In this document: positions 11,013 to 23,603 of the stretch, piece after piece
Layout: every line of letters starts with the position of its first letter
Numbering within the stretch: the stretch's first letter is position 1
Program-made: the position numbers and the translations under genes
Origin: Neurospora tetrasperma FGSC 2508
Taxonomy: Eukaryota; Ascomycota; Sordariomycetes; Sordariales; Sordariaceae
Assembly: GCF_000213175.1 (NCBI RefSeq)
Contig: NW_009799100.1
Span: forward strand, 4,405,099-4,469,098
Reading direction: 5' to 3'
Length of the DNA stretch: 64,000 nt
Notes under the pieces: generated by a model
Seen by the model: the letters and a program-made list of their open reading frames with translations, nothing else
What the model was told of the DNA's origin: nothing
Database searches by the model: none

Positions 11013-13366
11013 CTTTTGTTTGGTCCGGATCCGAAATATCGGGATCGGTGACGGTACCTCGGTCGAGTGTCGCCGAGTGTCGAAAAGTATCGTGTGGATG
11101 GGGCGGTTTGGATGGTATTCTGATTTTTCAGTGTTTACGTGTCCGTCGTCCCTTTGCGACCCATGATCAAGGCAGTCGGCCGCTCGGTTCTTGTGTCGTT
11201 GGTTTCGGTTGTGTGAAAGAGACGGTGTTGGTTGAAGCGTGCGTGTCGAGGTTGTGCAACACAGCCTGAGAGCGCAGAAACCGGGCCAATCCCAACTGCG
11301 TTGCGGTGCCTGCAAACCGTCATGGGCGCGTTCGTTTAGGTATGCAGTTGGCGGCTTTACATAATCCTTGGTGTAATGAACCGTTTCCAGGGATATCCTG
11401 ACAACTCTTGCCCCCCCGGCGACCCGCCAGCAATGGAGGGGTGCCGCTGCCCCCTGGACGGCAAGCTAGGTAGCCAGGCTTGGCTGAAAAAAAAAGGCTT
11501 CCCTGCCCGAAAACTTCAAACGATCATCTGACACAAGCACATCCAAAGTGTATGTAGGATCACATCTCTGCAAGTTTTTTTTTTTTTTTGTGTTATGTTG
11601 TCATCAGCAAGAAAGCCAATATTTCAAAGGCTCAAAGCTCACGTTCTCAGTTCAATTGTATGGCAGAAGCCATGTCACTGCCTCTATCGGCATCGACCTG
11701 TACGGACATTGATTCTCGTACGGACGTCCTTCAAGCGCGCGGTGCTCATCTCCCGTCGGAGTGGTGAATACAGGTATTTTCAAGCCCGTCACTGCAGTTG
11801 TTGTTGTCTCTTTACCGCAGAGGCAGTTTTATCACAATCTGTCACTTGGAGGTATCATGATCCTCCTACCACAAAAGTCACACGTCCAATCAATACGACT
11901 TGGAACAACGGCATGTGATATAAAGTGACGACAAGGTGCATCTGGTAATAACCCCACGGCATCCGAGATTTACGTTTAGTTGGATGACAAAGAGGGGGAA
12001 GTACCATGGGTCCAGCCGGTGAAAAGTTCCATCTCTACGTATTACTAACCGTCCCCTATGCTGTATATTTCGTGGGTCTTTCTCCCCGTTCACATGAGTT
12101 ACAATCTCTTCACCTCAAATACTCGCTCGAAAACAGCCACTCATTCTCAGTTTCGTCCGTATTCCATACACCTGCGTCACAGCGCCTAGTCAGTCAGTTA
12201 GTCGACGACATCCATAGACGAGAATCAGACCAGAGCTTTCCCTCTCTCGCAAGCGTGGCACGTCCTGGAGTTAAACGAGCAATCACCTGGCTCATAGAAG
12301 GTCAGTCGCCAGCTAGCTAGGTAGACTTCAGTTGCATTTGTCACCTCCATGGTTCCTTCTCCCAGCACGCCTTTGTTCAAGTCTGACTCGCAGTGGAACT
12401 CCCGTCCGGCAGCTTCCATCGATTCTTTGACGCTGCATGTTTCCTCCACCATTGCGCGCTAATTCACACCCCAGCAGCCGCTACACTACCTAGGTACCCT
12501 GCCGGCTTGCTACTTTAAACTGGCTGCAGCCCCGCTTGTGTGTGCGTCAACTCTATTAACATTACACTAAGAAATATTAGAGCCCGACCGAGAGGGACGG
12601 GAACCTTGCAACACGCCTGCAGAAAACACTGCAAGTGGCCCGGCCATCATTACATTGATTACTTACGAGGCTTGTTGTTTACCTCGCAGCCAGACATCCC
12701 AAATCGGACGCCCGTTCTCGCATCACAACCCAAGACCCCAGGTGACTAATTCTACGACTGCTTTGCGTCTGTAGCCTTTCCTTCCCTTCCAGTTCCCCTC
12801 CCGTCTCCAACGTTGGCTCAGCTATAAACCTTCGGCCAACTACCGGTACCGTCTATCTCCGTCCGCTCCAGTCTTCCAACTTTCCGCCTGCTCTCAGTCC
12901 TCCCTAGCCGTCTTCCACCGGTCGATCCAGATTCTTCGCCCGTCACAGTACTCAGCCCCAGCCTCGATTTCAAAACTGCACAGACATCGATCGTGACGGG
13001 CCCATCCTCTTGTTAGTTCGAGAGGCCTCGGTTCAGCCCTGACAGACTTCTCCGCAACCCATCGTCATCGTGGGCCTGCCCTCCTCACGTCAAAGGGACG
13101 GGACGCCTTGCCTAGGTACTCTGAAAGAGCCTGGATCCCAGCTTCCATTGCTCCATCCTCCGGGTTCCACCCATTACACACAAACCACCGCGCGAGATCG
13201 GACCCTGAGTTTCGAGTCTTGAAATCTTCAGACATACATCATTCCTTTGTCCGTCCGGAACAAGAGTCCGTAGGCCCATATAAAGCACCAGCTGCTGTTT
13301 CGACGTCCTCGATACCTCGCTTTCTGTCTTAGCCATCAACATACCCAAGGTCTACAAGATACCAAT
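11013..13366. other. Divergent intergenic region, GPI8 / histidine phosphatase
   Basis: About 2.35 kb without a supported gene. It holds a 15-T homopolymer (11575-11589) and two copies of a CCTAGGTA-type motif (12485-12500 and 13111-13120). The last few hundred bases (about 12750-13366) are pyrimidine-rich, as in a long 5' leader of the downstream gene. Short open frames here have no recognisable features. Confidence 0.55.
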
Positions 13367-15342
13367 ATGGGCAAGCCCCCAGCATACCTTTTCGTTGTGA
13401 GGTAAGCTGGATTTTTGTGTACCTTGATGGCCACGGCGTTGCTTCCTGCATGGCATCTTGTGGCCTTTGTGTCCCCAACTTTGTCCGGACGTAACTGACC
13501 ATGCTATTAAACAGGCACGGATTGCGCCTCGATGTAGCCGACAAAGACTGGCACCTCACGTCGCCGACCCCCTACGATCCCCCCCTCACGTATGGTGGCT
13601 GGAACCAAGCCAAAAACCTTGGAGCTCGGATAGCCAACATTATCCGAGAGAGAGTCGAGGAGGATGAGACAGCTGCCAAGGCTGCAGCGCAAACCGATCC
13701 CACGGCGAAACCGACACGCAAACGTTACGAGGTCGTCATCCACAGCTCCCCGTTTCTGCGATGCATCCAGACCTCCGTTGCCATCAGTGCCGGCTTAGCA
13801 CAAGACTCGACCCCATTCGGACCCTCTACGGGTGGCGATGACAAAGAGCTTTCAGGGAACTTTGCCCACGGACACCGAGCCAGGCCGTCAACCGCGTCCA
13901 ATTCCGCTTCTGGCCCAGCACCCTTAAAGATAGAAGTAGTTCAAGGGACGGCCATCCGTAAATCTGTTCTCCGGCTGGACGCTTTTCTGGGTGAGTGGCT
14001 GTCACCTAGCTACTATGAGCTCATCAGCCCGCCACCCGAGTCTGTCATGATGCTTGCAAGCGCCAAGGCAGATCTCCTCAGACGCGAAGATTACAGCAGC
14101 TACCCTCATTTCAACGCTTACAATCACTCAAATCTCCAAGGGCAGCTTTGGAGCCCGACCCCGCAGCGCACGCACAGCTCCATTGACCTTCTGGAAAAGG
14201 ATGACCTGCCCGGTGTGGCCAGTTCTGTGCCTAGGAGCGAGAGCGCCAGTAGCCAAAGTACCTGCCAGTCCCAACCCGATTCTGCCCTGCAATCGGCCAG
14301 TCATCCTTTCCCAGCCATGGGCTACGTCCCCCCAGTTCCCCATTATGCAATCAACAACAATAGCACTATTCCTCCGGGTTATGTCGCACATGCTCGGGAT
14401 GCGTGCTGTGATATTGACTACCAATGGGATTCGATGCGGGCTCCTCTTGAATGGGGCGATGGTGGCTCCTTCCCCGAAGAATGGACCTCGATGCATTCAA
14501 GGTTTCGTGCAGGTATTCAGATGCTAGTTGACTGGTACTCCAAGGCCGAGCACCCTACCAAGATGGTCACCAAGACGGTCTCTCGGTTCGGCCGGAGAGA
14601 GTCAACCCAGGCCCAGGAATCCGAAGATAGCGACGACGTGGAGATCGAATCTATCGTTATCTTGGTATCGCATGGTGCGGGATGCAATGCACTGATTGGC
14701 GCCATTACCCATCAACCAGTCCTCGCAGACGTTGCCATGGCGTCACTTACAATGGCGGTTCGGAAGCCTGATCAGGAAATACATGAGAACATCCAGCGAA
14801 CGAACACGGGCCAGAAGGGAATGATACCCATCCATCACTACTATGATCTCAAGTTGTTTGCCAACACGGACCATCTGCGTATCCCTGGCCAAGCACCGAA
14901 TCTGTCGCGGTCTACATCCATCTCCGTTGCTAGTATCGCCACTGCCCGGAACCGTTACACTCACTCTCACTCTATTTCCACGTCGAATTTCTCCTACCAA
15001 GAAACAGTGAGAGGGGGAGGGGATGTGCCTAGCAATTCCCTGAGCGCCAGTCGCAGAGGCTCTAGTGGCTCCTCCACCACTCCTAGGTTTGTATTTGGTA
15101 CTTCCTGTGCCACCAACGGAAGTGGAGGTGGTATTACGGTTGGAAGTGGTGTCTCATCATTCGGCTTGAGTAAGCCTTCGAGTCTGTCAATAGGTCGTGG
15201 ACGTAAGACATCTATAGGCCTGTGGTCACCAACCAGTCTCCGCAACAGTACTGGATTCGATGATGACGATGACGATGATAACATGGTCCTGAATTTTGGT
15301 ACACCAGCAAATGATTCCAAACCTTCGACTATGAAATCGTGA
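13367..15342 (+). CDS. Histidine phosphatase (phosphoglycerate mutase-fold) family protein
   Basis: Member of the histidine phosphatase superfamily, branch unknown. The CDS joins 13367-13401 and 13515-15342 (620 aa). The 11-codon first exon and a 113-nt intron (GTAAGC, CTGAC branch, ACAG) are required: the catalytic RHG motif (R12-H13-G14) is assembled across the splice junction, and the Arg codon itself is split. A second conserved His sits in LVSHGAG (H398). The phosphatase core is interrupted by long Ser/Pro-rich segments (about residues 130-170 and 235-320). The last 150 residues are Ser/Gly-rich low complexity with an Asp run. The large insertions resemble fungal signalling or UBASH3/tau55-like members more than metabolic mutases. 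The substrate cannot be told from sequence. Confidence 0.85.
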
Positions 15343-18300
15343 CCTAGAGGTCAATTCGGCGATTAGTTCAACGACATCGTGCGGGCAACCATCCCTCGCA
15401 ACAATTTCCTTGGTTGTATTCAGCATCATAAGCATACGGGATAAGCGGGCGTTTTGGGTTTATTTTACAACTTTGTCTTGCCCCAATACCAGAGTATGAG
15501 GGTCTTTTTCCAGGGTGTGGAAACTGAAGAACTTGGGATGTCTTTGGATTTGGTCCGGGCATTAGGAGAAAAAAAGGATAGGACACATGTGGGTGTACGC
15601 CCTCGCGGGAGAATGAACCTATTCGGCTTGTGTGCCTTGCTTTTATTTTTTTTAGGGGTCTACGGTTATGGTATCACGGCGCAAACGGTGCTTTCTCCCC
15701 TCCTGAATCTCCCAAGCATAGGTTAATCTGTATCATAAAAATGCAGTCATATTTTGAATTACTATACCGTTCCTTCTCACATATATGAATACCGTTTGTG
15801 CATAGCTTGTACGTGCACAACTGCCACAGAGCATATAAACCATTGGTCAAGGCGTCATCTGGTGTGTTATTGAACAACAAAGCTAGCTCACCAGTTGTCG
15901 TACCAATTGTTTTCCATGAAAAAGGTTTCTGATCACATTGCTGCGAACCACACTAACCACTAGATGCGATTGAATTCGCGACTCCTACCTGACCTTGCTA
16001 ACATATTTCACCGCCAAAAGCGGTCCTTTTTTTGGCTGCCAAACGCCTATTGTGTATTCCGCCTAGGCATACATCTATCCAAGATGGGCGTCCACACGCG
16101 TTCGTCCAAGGCAGTGAACTTTTGACGTTTTTGACAACCGAACATTGCGAAATCGATACGTATGAAATCGACAAGATCATTTATGATAATACATACTTTT
16201 CTTGCCGCCATAGGATAAATCAAACTTGAAAGGGCGAGCGGGGTATACGCAGGTATTACTTTGAGTTGTAGTCTTTTTTCCCCATCGTGCTTCGGAAAAG
16301 ATGCCTCTACCTAGCGAGGCCTACAGTAGGTACCCTACTTATTAAAATCAAAAAGGTAAACCCACATTTTTTTCGGCCAAACCGAGGACCTTGCCATTTT
16401 CCTGGCCATCTACAGTAGCCCAAAGGAAAATCATATACTTCAAGTTTTACCAATCACGCTGACTCCGAACACAATGTCATTTGTCTGGTATTTTGTCCTT
16501 TGGCGGATATGCCATCATTTCTCAACTTTTGGACGCTCATCTAGATGAGAGGTGCCCAGATGGCCATGGGATTGCCAAGACAAGATCATGCGTTTGGCGG
16601 TGGGAATGACTCTCTTCTTGTTTGAGTACACTACAGTTCACCCCTGGAGAGACCGTTGGCGCGGGACTTTACAGAAAAACCAACGGGACAAGCAGATTTC
16701 AACACGGAGAATTGGACAAAGAGTACAACGTCTCGAAACCGCATCTGGAAGTTTTGCAGACCCCTGCCACAAGAACCGCGCTAACAAACATTCCGAGCAT
16801 TAACTATATGGCCTGGATTTCGTTTCAACAACATGCCACATGTTTGAACTGATAAAGCCCCTTAATCTGGTTGGTGGTGTCGGCTCAAAGGATTTGAGAC
16901 GGAAACTTTTCTCTCCCTTTTTTTTTTTTTCCTTTTTCTTCCCTTCTCTCACTCTTCTTGCGCGAATGGTTGTATCCAACTGTAAATGTAAGGCGGTTTA
17001 GGCTATGATTGAGCCCTTGATCATATCGAACGGGAATCGAACGGCCATCGAACTACCCTACGGGCTGGGGCTGACCAGTGGCACCCGGGTGACGATGCCC
17101 TGTGGGCAAGGACAGGAGAAACGTTTTGTGTGGAGTGTTTTGCTAAGGTACCCGCGGCCGCAACATGCAGTGTTGAATCCGCCTTAACCCCGGCGCGCCC
17201 CGGGTCGCGCGCCGAAGCATGGACCCCTGAGACTCACTTGCTGCCACCGATCTTGGAAGGATCTCGGGGGGGTGTCTGTCTCGTTCAGATTCGGCGCTCC
17301 CGTGCCACCCAGGAAGGGCCCACGGGGGTGCACTCTCTTGTACATTCCACTTAGTGAATACACTATACCCAATAGCAATAACATTTGTACTGCAGGTATT
17401 TCCAGGAGACTGTGTACTTTGGCGGGAGGCACCGGCAGCTTTATGGGGAGGGCACTGGGGGGGTTTGACAGAGAACATGTCTGATGTCACCCCCTAACCC
17501 ACCTACCCACCCAACCCAACAACCTTCAGAAGATCGAAAAGTTCACGGTTCCGCGACAGAAAACTTTCCGGATCACCGCTACTACTCCATGGAGATGATA
17601 GCAAACATTCTGTCCGCCTGTGATAAGTACCTACGTACTGTCTGTTGGGGTCGGGGATACGGTTTCGGCCGAGTCATCTCTAGATTTCATGCGTGGGATG
17701 TTTCTGGCCCTTTCCTCGGCAGATATTTTCACAATTCTGGGCAAATCGGGTCGCATCAGCCCTGCCACTGCCCAGTCAAATGTGCGGTTGTGTCCCTGCA
17801 ACCTGCCGAGCATTGAGCACTCGCGTAGAGGCCGTAGAGTCGCAGGCAGAAGCCCTAGACCCCCTTCGACTCTAGTCGATAATCCTGCCCATCAGCCCAT
17901 CCATATCCTGACTTCTCGGTCGCATCCTGGACACTGAGCAGACGTTTTGGCCACTCGTTCGGCCTCATGCTCGTGTTTCGCGGATCCGGGCTTAGTATGT
18001 ACAGACGCCATTATCCATGCATATGTGCTATCAAGACAGGGCGCATAACGTCACCGCTCTCAGTTGCGGGCGTTTCCGCCGCGGGCGCGGACGGCTCGTT
18101 GGGCCACGATAACCAACGAAGCTACGACGCTACACTTGGCATCATTCATGACCACCACAACACAAGGACCTGCCACGGACCTTTTTTAGTGACATACTCG
18201 AGATAACAGCTGTTGTGGAGGCTTCTTTATATATATATCGTGGTCCTCTGGTCGTCACGCCGGCCTACCTTTTCCCAAGCTTCTTTCAGACAGTCGAGCA

Positions 18301-18411
18301 CTTAGCGATATCACACCCTTTAGACCTACGGCTTTGTTCAACAAGCCTTTCATATTACTTCCATCCGATTCGAACACCTTGTCGATATTACATCCTTCAG
18401 ACAGCGACCAG
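15343..18411. other. Long intergenic region
   Basis: About 3.1 kb with no supported gene. Contents are a T-rich tract (16918-16930), a GTAGGTACCCTAC motif (16326-16338) and scattered short frames that do not splice into anything recognisable. The right end carries a TATA-like run (18228-18238) upstream of the F-box gene. Confidence 0.55.
18228..18238 (+). promoter_or_regulatory. TATA-like element upstream of F-box gene
   Basis: An uninterrupted TA alternation of 11 bases lies about 175 bases upstream of the F-box ATG. Distance is compatible with a core promoter plus a 5' UTR of about 100-140 bases. No transcript start is visible. Confidence 0.4.
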
Positions 18412-19592
18412 ATGGGTCCTACAAGTGCCATGGACTCGTTGCCCAACGAGGTATGTGATGTTATCATGATGTTATCCAGACCTTATCACTTACACAAAAT
18501 CCCCTATCTTGGCCCCGTATCGCACTAGCGCCAAGCATCATCCGCTAACACCACCCCGAAAACCAGATTCTAAACGACATCCTCGACCTGCTTCCAACTC
18601 GCGCTCTTCTTCCGCTTGTTCGTGTAAACAGCCATTTCTACTCGGTCGCTTTGCACATTCTCCACCAGCGCCTTTTGCAGGCCGCTGCCCTTCCAGAACA
18701 TCGCCTCATCCTTGAATGCTACCACCCAAGCGCGAAGCTCTCGACCCCATACCTATACTGCGATTATCTCCGCACAGATAAGATCGGTGCTGGTCCCAAT
18801 GGCGACGAGGAAGCCAACGGGCCCGAACCCGAGCCAACGCTTGCCGGACTAAAGGGCCTATACTCGCACTTCAGACCCGTCGTTCAGGAGGAGAATCGCC
18901 GACCGAGGCTACGCTATCCAAGACGGCAACAGCAGCAAATCAACAACGGAGAGCCATCCACAGATGCCGCCGACCACCGACCGTCCGAGGAGGTCTTCCT
19001 CGACGAAGGCGAGCTGTTCTCCCAGCTCTGCTGCACAACTAACCTCGTCAAGGTTGGACCGAAGCCCGGCTTTTTCCTCAGTAACGTCAATGTAAGCGAC
19101 GGCATTATGCGTGTCTGGCGCAGTTGGTTATCCGATCAGACCAAATCCACGCTCTCATCAGTAGCGTCGTCGGCGTCCTCATCAACCACAGACCTTCACG
19201 CCAATGCGAATAGAAGCGCGCAGCGAGAAGCAACACGAGAAAAAGCAACCGAATCTCCCGAGGAGAGACTCGCCAGGCTAGCGGAAGCCAAAGCAGCCAG
19301 GACCGTTCTCTGGGCTGACCCCGAGCGGAACGTGGGCGTCCGCTTCCGTGTTACGAAGAAGGCGACCGACGATTACATCAACAACCGCCACTACCGGCGC
19401 GAGCAGCCGCTGCTTGTGCCAGCCGACGAAGCGTTCGATGAAGAAGAACAACCGGTTGCCTATCAGCTCGAGTTCGACGAGGTGCTGGTTAGGTCGAGCA
19501 GGTTGCTCTTCACGATGCAGAAGAGCGAAGAAGTTAGCGAAGGTGCGGGAGGGAACCATGAAGGTACGGCTATCATTGTGTCTTTTGCATGA
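18412..19592 (+). CDS. F-box domain protein
   Basis: Probable substrate adaptor of an SCF-type ubiquitin ligase. The CDS joins 18412-18450 and 18567-19592 (354 aa). The 116-nt intron (GTATGT, CGCTAACA branch, ACCAG) lies inside the F-box. Joining yields MDSLPNE-ILNDILDLLPTRALLPLVRV, the classic LP...IL..I...L....L......V F-box pattern at residues 7-45. The rest shows no WD40, LRR or kelch repeats that I can see. There is an acidic/Gln segment (about 85-150) and a coiled-coil-like Arg/Glu region (about 225-250), followed by conserved-looking beta-type sequence. The stop follows soon after a possible GTACGG donor near 19565, so a further short 3' exon cannot be excluded. Confidence 0.8.
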
Positions 19593-22500
19593 TCGCGAGC
19601 TGCTATTCCTTTTCCCCTTTCCTCCCATTTGATCCGATTCCCTATTCCCCGATGGAAGAAATAAGATTGAGCGTGTGGGGAGACCAAGAGAAAGAAGGGA
19701 AAGGTAAGTAGTACGGTTGTTCCAAATGATGCCGGTCTGCACATGGGGCGAAGGTTGGACGGAGGGAGGTGTTGAGGTGTGATAGACCGATTCACCACGG
19801 TTCGTTCGCCCCAATCTCCTGCCGTTTGGCGCTTTTGCCCATGTGTTCGCGAGCAAGGTTGGATCGACAAGGCTATTCTGGAACCGAGTTGCTATGGGTC
19901 ACCAACATTCTTTTCCACATTAAACGAAGTATAGCTAACACTATTTCTCGCTATAGCTGTCTTCATGGACCCAACCGGCCCAGTTTCAATTCCAGTCCAG
20001 ATGATCTTCTGGCCTTCGATGCTCATTGGCGGTGACTCGAATACTTTCCATTGGAACCACATGAGCGCCCTGGAGATGACCGGTCGGGCATGATCGGCTT
20101 CTTGCTCCCAATAGGGTGAACATGGAAGACGATTGCCAACTGCAGTGGCTTATTTCGGTCTCTACTCACTCGACTCTGAACTTTTTCGTCAAAAGACGCC
20201 ATCCCCACTTCTTTCACTTTGTTTCCGACACGAAGCTTGAGGTTCTCCCAACGGAACGGAACTAGACCACTCGAATACCGATAGACAAGATGAGCTACAC
20301 GGGATAGATGGGATAGAAAGTGACATGGGATAAGACAGACAGGATAATTAGGGGCTCTACAAGGCACCGAGAGATACAGATGCGATTATGCCTATTACAG
20401 TTATGGGTTTCGAGGAGTTTTATGGAGTTTCGAAAAGGATAGTTTGGAGATTTTTGTTTCTTTCTAGATGTTTTCCTTAGTGTCTGGCATCGCAGCCAGT
20501 TAGTGAATTCAATTGAGATCATCTTTCTCTCACACTCCTCGAAGCCGCTTGAAATCTCATGAGTTCAGACACAAAAGGGATGGAAAGGGTTTTTGACTCT
20601 CAATCTTCAACACTATGTTGCGTAACATCAACATGTCATGAAACATCAATGTCCCTGGGATCAGCTTTTGACGATCGAAACCATCACCAATTGAGGATTC
20701 ACATTCGAGAAGACATGTTTACGCCATCGTCTTTTCCACGAGACAAAGGGATGAAATGAGGGAGGGCAAGTCCGGGGCGTTGAGAACTAAGCAAAAATAC
20801 AGGCCCGCTTTTGAACTTGGGCCCTGGAAACACGTTTTCTACACTCGGAATGACTCGGCCACCCGACGTTGACTGACTGACTGACTTGCAGCCAACGAAC
20901 GAGTAAAGTAGTTCAGCGGGTACAGTATCGTGCGACGATGTAAAAGAACCCAGCAGCAAAACCGACATGCTATTTTTGTATGATATTGCACAACAAACAC
21001 TTACCTAGGTAGGTACTTCAACGGTTCTCTCCGTGCGGTCTTCATGAAAGGTCCCGGCCGTATGTATTTGGCGATTGGTACGTACCTCGAGAGAGGGATA
21101 TGTTGGATGTCGTATCTATACACATACCGTGGACAAGGGACATGAAGAAGAAGGCAGCGGGTTCCCGCGATGAGCGGTTCCAGCCCTTTGTTCGTGTGGA
21201 TGAATGGTTGGATACGGACGGAATCTGTTTCTTTCATGTGTAACCACACTTGTTGGATCTTGATGGGCATGGGAGGGAGAGGGCGGGCTGGTGAGGCTGG
21301 ATCTAAGAAGCTGATCCTGCTGTTTGAACTGAAAGGCGTTCAATCCGTTGCGCTGAGAGTGTGTATGAGTGTAGTAGGAGGAAGGATTTCACTGATGGTG
21401 AGGACCGAGAAGGGAGAGAGAGTAGTGTAGTGTAAAGCGGAGAGGGAAGTGAAAATGGGTGCCCTTGATTCCGTCATTGTCCAGGGTTTGCACTAACAAT
21501 TTCTGGACCAGCCCCTGAGCGAAGTAAACAAGGAATGGAACCTCGAGTCCACCAGCGATGGGGAGCGACGGAAGGGAAGGTGGTGCATCTTTCCGACGCG
21601 GTGTCCTCGTGTAAGTGCGTTCAAGAGAATATAAGAATACTGTCCCTCCGCGAGATCAAAACAGGGCGTCAAGCGCGATATAAGGGAAATGGCATTGCTG
21701 CTCACCTACCTATTGTCTCGATACAATCGAGTCCAATTCCTTGAAGGGGCTTTTTGTATACGGGCGTAAACACCCACCACCCACCACCCGACACCAGCTA
21801 CATCTCAGGAACCCCAACCACAGCCCCTGTGGCACACCCCTGTACGTGCTATTACACTAGCTCGCTATGTTCCGCGTCCTGGTTGTCCAGGTGCAGGATG
21901 GAGAGCGCCTCCGAACTGGTTGAGATTCTGATTTTGTTCAACCAAACAATGAGATGAGCCAGCCATGTTATGACCTGGTCCGATGCTGTCCGACACTCGG
22001 GAGAGGCAGGTAACGATGCATTGTGTTCTCGTGTAGCGATTTACGAGGCTGCACCTTCCCGTGCAGCTTTGGGTTTTTTTCCTCGTCCTATTTTTCGTGA
22101 ACGAATTGTTGCGTTTTTCGCAGGCAAATTGCCGGGGGAAGAGCGCCAAGAGGAAAGTTTACGGGCAGGTGCCGTGACACAAAGTGCTTCTTTCTTTTTC
22201 TCTGTTTTCGTTGGAAGAACTGGAACCCGATGTCATTTTTCAATTTTTCAAACTTTTCGTAAATTTTTCCCGCTGTTTGTTTCTACCAACAGACATGCCA
22301 GATGGTGGTTGGCGCACCTTGCCTGAATGCGCGACAGGTCTGAAGCGTCACCAATGAGTCTCCCTTGTGTGAACTCAACCCCTCTTTTTCTTTTCTTCTG
22401 TTAAGTTGGCGATCAAACCGGTAGTAGAACCGTTTCTCCACTACCAAAGCTCAAAAGTAGTCGGTGCGGTAGTCGGTGCGGAACAGGTCGACGCCGTGGC

Positions 22501-23603
22501 TCCCGAGACATTCGCGCCCCCTCCCGCTTCAAGTCCTGTTTCAGCTCGCTGAAAATAAGGTGGTTGAGTTCGCAACCGACTGCTTGGGTGTCCAGCGGTG
22601 TCATGACGCTGGCCTGGATGATTGCCGACCCGACCACCCAAGAACTCGCTTGCAACTCAAAACATACCTACCCACGGATCGAGGTGGGTCCTATTATCCC
22701 TGAAGCTCTGGACTTTGAGTTTGCTTCCTGTACCCGACTGGGGGACAATGAACCAGCTACATACGAATCGTTCGTGAGGGACTCCTGGGTGCGGCGTGGA
22801 TACTCGGCGGTGCGACCTGAGCTGATGACCTTTCTGCCGCACAAAGGAAAAGAAAAGCATATGGCATCTGGCTCTTTCGGCTGCACGAGTAGCAAGTGTC
22901 CTGTGCATGCCAAGTGTTTTTCGGTTTGTTTTTCGCTTGAAAGGTTTCTTTTTCTGAAGGCAAATCGAGGTGGATGCGGGAGACCAACAAGCTGGGAGCT
23001 TGAGAAGAGGGAGCCAAATACAGGGCAAGAAAAAGCTTCAACATTCCTTTTCGACCTTTCCCCCACGAATCAGTTCCCGGCAGGGTGGAAATCATGTACC
23101 CTGTCAACAAGTAGGGATCCTATCGCATCTCTGTCTTGCTCTGTCCGGAACTGTTCCGCCTTTGTGTTACTAGCCGATGCTCCCTCATGGCGCACTTGAT
23201 CGTCGCGGGCCCTCCTCCTCGAGGTTCTCATACTGACTAGCCCCAGTTGTCAAAGGCCATACTAGACGTAGGCGTCAATATCTGGCATGGAGGGCTCAAC
23301 GTCATGAGCAAGGCTCTTGGTCTCACAAGCGTGAAATGTGCCCGATCATGTGTGGGCCTCCTCGTGTGTGACATGCCCCGTCGTTCTCTTAATACCGTTG
23401 TCTAGTGACCCTTTCCATGCTCATGTTTCCCTCTTTGCTCCTCTTGCCAGTCCATTCCTCGTTTGTGTCACTCGACTGCTTCGTTATCGACTGCTGGACA
23501 GCGACAACGGGACAACAACACTCGCTTTGGTAACAAGCAGCTGGGTCGTGCTTTGGAACGCAACAAGTTGGGTCGTCGAGAGTACTCGGCTTGGGATTTT
23601 GCA
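19593..23603. other. Longest gene-free interval of the window
   Basis: About 4 kb. The longest open frame here (22564-23199 on +) starts at TTG and shows no domain, signal peptide or codon pattern that convinces me. A palindromic TTACCTAGGTAGGTAC motif is at 21001-21017. I see no tRNA, no rRNA and no transposon ends. Confidence 0.5.

Noticed and set aside
22564-23199. 211-codon frame as a gene
   Set aside because: Starts at TTG, has no domain or splice partners, and its composition looks random.
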